A stretch of 8,083 bases of DNA, from the NCBI GenBank assembly GCA_934561725.1, contig CAKTGW010000030.1, positions 1-8,083 of the forward strand, in the 5' to 3' direction. The notes beneath the pieces are model-generated. The model searched no databases. It was not told where the DNA came from and was given only the letters and a program-made list of their open reading frames with translations. The DNA is from an uncultured Oscillospiraceae bacterium (lineage in GTDB: Bacteria > Bacillota > Clostridia > Oscillospirales > Oscillospiraceae). Both the position numbers and the translations under genes were made by a program. This document shows, piece by piece, positions 5,896-8,083 of this stretch. Positions within the stretch are counted from its first letter, which is position 1. Every line of letters begins with the position of its first letter.

Positions 5896-7161
5896 TTATT
5901 TGCGTTTTTTGTAATCGGCGAGGAGTTTGCAGAGCTGGACGAGGTCGATCGGCTTAGTCAGATGGGCGCTCATTCCGGCATCCAGTGATTTTTGCCTGTC
6001 CTCAGCGAAGGCGTTGGCCGTCATGGCAATGATGGGGATAGCGGCGGCATCCGGGCGGGAAAGACTTCGTATTTTTCTGGTTGCCTGAATGCCGTCCATA
6101 ATGGGCATCATGATATCCATAAGGATCGCGTCATAGGTGTTGACCGCAGAGGCGGAAAACAGCTCAACAGCAGCTTTTCCGTTTTCAGCGGTCGGTACTT
6201 CTACGCCGGCGTCCTCAAGCATACTCTGGGCAATTTCGCGGTTCAGCTCGTTGTCCTCCACGACCAGCACGCGCATGCCGGAGATGTCTGCCGGCTGCTG
6301 CTGAGAAGAGACAGAACTGCCGTTTTTAGTATCGATCGTGAACGGAAGCTGCACGGTAAAAACAGTGCCGACGCCCTGTGTGCTGTCCACCTGAATTGTA
6401 GCGCCCATTGTTTTGACCAGTCCATTCACGATGGCCATGCCAAGACCGGTGCCCTGATATTTTGTACGGACATTGTCGTTTTCCTGAGTGAAGGGCTTAT
6501 ACAGGCAGTTGTGCAGGAACTCCTGACTCATCCCGATGCCGGTGTCCTGTACGATAAAGCGGCAATCCAGATGTTCACCGGATTCGTTCAGCTCCTGAAC
6601 ATAAATGTCCACGCGGCCGTTTGGCTTATTGTATTTCAGACTGTTGCTGCCCAGATTCAGAAGGATCCGCCGCAGATGAAGGGGACTGCCGATCAGTCTG
6701 GTGTGGGCCAGTGCCTCTGTGTGGATCTCAAGAGTGACATTCTTTTCATTGGCCTGCTCATTCAGGAGCAGATACACATTTTGCAGCTCAGCAGACAGGT
6801 CAAAGGCTTTGTTCTCCAGCTTGACTTCATTTTGCTCCAGAGCACTCATATCCAATATGTCGTTCAGCAGGGAGAGCAAATGGCCGGAGGTGACGTCTAT
6901 CTTGTTCAGGCAGTCGTCAATGATCTGGGGATCATCTTTATTTCTGCGGATCCGCTCGACCATACCCATGATGCCATTCATGGGGGTGCGTATGTCGTGG
7001 CTCATATGCGACAGAAATACGCTTTTTGTGCGGTTGGCCAGAATGGCCTTTTCGTTGGACAGGGTGAGCTGCTTCTGATATTGCAGCAGCGAGCGGATAT
7101 ATTCTGCCTGCTTTCTGTCCAGCAGCAGAAAAATGCTACAGATGCAGAGGGCGATGATCAT
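5896..7161 (-). CDS. Hybrid sensor histidine kinase, kinase/receiver half (3' part of a frameshifted gene)
   Basis: A 421-residue frame encoding the signalling half of a membrane hybrid histidine kinase. Order: end of a transmembrane helix (residues 1-14); a linker helix probably forming a coiled coil (15-45); HisKA with SHMSHDIRTPMNG (phospho-acceptor His55); HATPase_c with N-box NLGSNSLKYN (169-178, Asn173), DTGIG (206-210) and GTGLG (237-241); then a receiver domain (296-421) with acidic pair Glu302/Asp303, phospho-acceptor Asp349 in LMDIMMP, Thr381 and Lys403. No Hpt domain or DNA-binding output follows, so the phosphate must pass to another protein. The first Met lies inside a membrane helix, and the same frame upstream still encodes sensible protein (SNQLFYFTFAFC before it) back to about 7245. 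This is therefore probably not a true N-terminus but the continuation of the sensor ORF at 7193-8026 after a 1-nt frameshift. Confidence 0.88.
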   Translation of the reverse strand: MIIALCICSIFLLLDRKQAEYIRSLLQYQKQLTLSNEKAILANRTKSVFLSHMSHDIRTPMNGIMGMVERIRRNKDDPQIIDDCLNKIDVTSGHLLSLLNDILDMSALEQNEVKLENKAFDLSAELQNVYLLLNEQANEKNVTLEIHTEALAHTRLIGSPLHLRRILLNLGSNSLKYNKPNGRVDIYVQELNESGEHLDCRFIVQDTGIGMSQEFLHNCLYKPFTQENDNVRTKYQGTGLGMAIVNGLVKTMGATIQVDSTQGVGTVFTVQLPFTIDTKNGSSVSSQQQPADISGMRVLVVEDNELNREIAQSMLEDAGVEVPTAENGKAAVELFSASAVNTYDAILMDIMMPIMDGIQATRKIRSLSRPDAAAIPIIAMTANAFAEDRQKSLDAGMSAHLTKPIDLVQLCKLLADYKKRK

Positions 7162-7192
7162 GCAGAAAGCAAACGTGAAGTAAAAGAGCTGA

Positions 7193-8026
7193 TTACTGTG
7201 CAGAACATAGGAAAGAGACTTGTTTCTTGTGAAATCCGTGATCCATTTTTGCTGTAGGCGGCCGATCGTTCCATTCCTGCAAAATGTTGTTCAGCTTTTC
7301 CTTCAATTCAGGCTGTGAGGCGTCTACAGCAAGAGCGGGATAGCTCTTTGCAATAGATACGCCGGGCAGCAAATGAAAATCGTTCTTCTCGATGATTTTT
7401 GAAGAGACTGCGCTGTGGCAGATGCCATAGTCCACATCGCCGTTTTCCACAGCCTGCAGAATATCGGTGTTTGTATAGTATTCAACATATTCGCATTGCA
7501 GGTCATAGGTTGCAGCGATCACAGAGCGGGCCATAAGTGCAACTCTTTTTCCGGCCAGCGCGGCCGCGCTGTCAACCACATCTTTTCCGTAGACCCGCAG
7601 GTCATCAGAACAGATAGGGATCGTGCGCAGTGTGCCTTCCATATTTGAAAAGATCTCCAGACCCAAAAGAACATCTGCCTCACCGGTGATGAGCATTTCG
7701 CGGCACTGCAGCCATTCACCGGTTTTGAATTCCAGGCCGAGCCCGAGGCGGTTTGCAGCCTCTGTGATGATCTCAATATAAAGACCGGAGAGTTCGCCGG
7801 ATTTGTTGATGTATGAGTTGGGGCAGAAGTCATAGTCAGTGGCGACCCGGATGGTTTGCGCATCGGGAGCCGTTGCGGAGAGATGTACATCCAGCACAGG
7901 CTCGTCAGAAAAAATTCCCATCTGAGTTGCTGTGAACAGAAGCGGGACGAGTATGCCAATTAAAATCAGCAGGAGGAGCAGTTGCTTGTAAGCAGCTCCT
8001 GACTGCCGGATCATCGAATTTTTCAT
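7193..8026 (-). CDS. Extracytoplasmic solute-binding sensor half of the frameshifted hybrid kinase
   Basis: A 277-residue ORF starting at the ATG at 8026, which has GGAAGG 9 nt upstream; an in-frame ATG at 8035 touches that site and is unlikely. A hydrophobic helix (about residues 15-33, LLLLLILIGILVPLLF) anchors it in the membrane. Residues about 52-250 form a family 3 periplasmic-binding-protein fold: TIRVATDYDFCPNSYINK at the start, then GLYIEIITEAANRLGL, GEADVLLGL and the second lobe VENGDVDYGICHSAV. Such domains bind amino acids or other small polar ligands; the ligand here is unknown. The last 17 residues (from about 261, MDHGFHKKQ onward) look out of frame: the other frame there gives WITDFTRNKSLSYVL leading into a membrane helix and kinase. 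The ORF is probably the N-terminal half of a BvgS-like sensor kinase rather than a free binding protein, since no ABC transporter genes are nearby. Confidence 0.82.
   Translation of the reverse strand: MKNSMIRQSGAAYKQLLLLLILIGILVPLLFTATQMGIFSDEPVLDVHLSATAPDAQTIRVATDYDFCPNSYINKSGELSGLYIEIITEAANRLGLGLEFKTGEWLQCREMLITGEADVLLGLEIFSNMEGTLRTIPICSDDLRVYGKDVVDSAAALAGKRVALMARSVIAATYDLQCEYVEYYTNTDILQAVENGDVDYGICHSAVSSKIIEKNDFHLLPGVSIAKSYPALAVDASQPELKEKLNNILQEWNDRPPTAKMDHGFHKKQVSFLCSAQ
7246..7250 (-). other. Frameshift site joining the sensor and kinase halves
   Basis: Five T on the plus strand (five A on the coding strand) mark the simplest place for the frame change. Removing one base gives NDRPPTAKWITDFTRNK across the join and continues into the membrane helix and kinase. 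The repaired gene spans 5896-8026 and encodes about 709 residues, with the phospho-acceptor His at about 343 and the receiver Asp at about 637. A fault elsewhere within roughly 7246-7285 would also work. Confidence 0.7.
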
Positions 8027-8035
8027 ATAAGTCAT

Positions 8036-8041
8036 CCTTCC
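8036..8041 (-). promoter_or_regulatory. Ribosome binding site of the sensor kinase gene
   Basis: GGAAGG on the minus strand lies 9 nt before the ATG at 8026 and directly adjoins the alternative ATG at 8035, favouring the former. Confidence 0.55.
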
Positions 8042-8059
8042 GGAAAAAGGAAATGCGTA

Positions 8060-8065
8060 AGTATA
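8060..8065 (-). promoter_or_regulatory. Possible -10 element of the sensor kinase promoter
   Basis: TATACT on the minus strand sits in AT-rich DNA about 34 nt upstream of the start codon. A -35 element at the usual distance would lie just beyond the window edge and cannot be checked. Confidence 0.3.
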
Positions 8066-8083
8066 ATCTAAACAATTATATAT

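Noticed and set aside
7246..7250. Programmed -1 ribosomal frameshift
   Set aside because: The required shift is +1 (or -2), and the site is not a slippery heptamer of the -1 type.
5992..7257. 421-codon plus-strand ORF opposite the kinase gene
   Set aside because: The minus strand encodes all histidine kinase and receiver motifs; the plus-strand product is His/Gln/Val-rich with no recognisable domain. Its equal length to the kinase ORF is coincidence.
7193..8026. Free ABC-transporter solute-binding protein
   Set aside because: There is no ABC permease or ATPase nearby and no lipobox. The C-terminal tail is out of frame with a membrane helix and kinase that continue immediately downstream.
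1..8083. Mobile element, CRISPR array, phage or defence island
   Set aside because: No transposase, integrase, regularly spaced repeats, attachment-site duplications or defence gene cluster were seen. The lone UvrD-like helicase is not accompanied by nuclease or other defence partners.

Overview
The window looks like ordinary chromosomal DNA of a Gram-positive anaerobe, probably a gut-type Clostridia member of the Bacillota. This is inferred from strong AGGAGG-like ribosome binding sites, sigma-A-type promoters, GC-rich hairpin/T-run terminators, and a sensor kinase with an extracytoplasmic solute-binding sensor of a kind common in that group. No tRNA, rRNA, CRISPR array, insertion sequence, integrase or phage gene was seen. 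Species cannot be assigned from the sequence.

Layout. Bases 1-629 (+) are the C-terminal part of a YtcJ-like amidohydrolase cut by the window edge. It converges on panE (691-1602, -), ketopantoate reductase, with a perfect 13-bp hairpin between them. panE diverges from panB (1883-2716, +), ketopantoate hydroxymethyltransferase, across 271 bp. That gap holds two near-ideal promoters with identical hexamers (TTGACA-N17-TACAAT) and several dyad symmetries. panB is followed by an EamA/DMT permease (2806-3669, +) and a UvrD/PcrA-type helicase (3730-5829, +). A hairpin terminator sits in each short gap. A bidirectional terminator then separates the helicase from a convergent sensor-kinase locus (5896-8026, -).

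The sensor-kinase locus reads as two ORFs: a solute-binding sensor half (7193-8026) and a transmembrane/kinase/receiver half (5896-7161). The reading frame switches at a run of five T (five A on the coding strand, 7246-7250). Removing one base joins them into a coherent protein of about 709 residues: TM, periplasmic-binding-protein fold, TM, HisKA, HATPase, receiver. It is therefore most likely one hybrid histidine kinase gene broken by a 1-nt insertion, or a sequencing error.

How the genes relate. PanB makes ketopantoate from 2-oxoisovalerate and PanE reduces it to pantoate, two consecutive steps of pantothenate/coenzyme A synthesis. panC and panD are not in the window. The permease has no assigned substrate. 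The helicase and the sensor kinase have no visible functional link to pantothenate. I found no convincing new multi-gene system. The best leads are the frameshifted sensor kinase, the symmetric operator-like architecture of the panE/panB intergenic region, and the hairpins just upstream of the permease and helicase starts.
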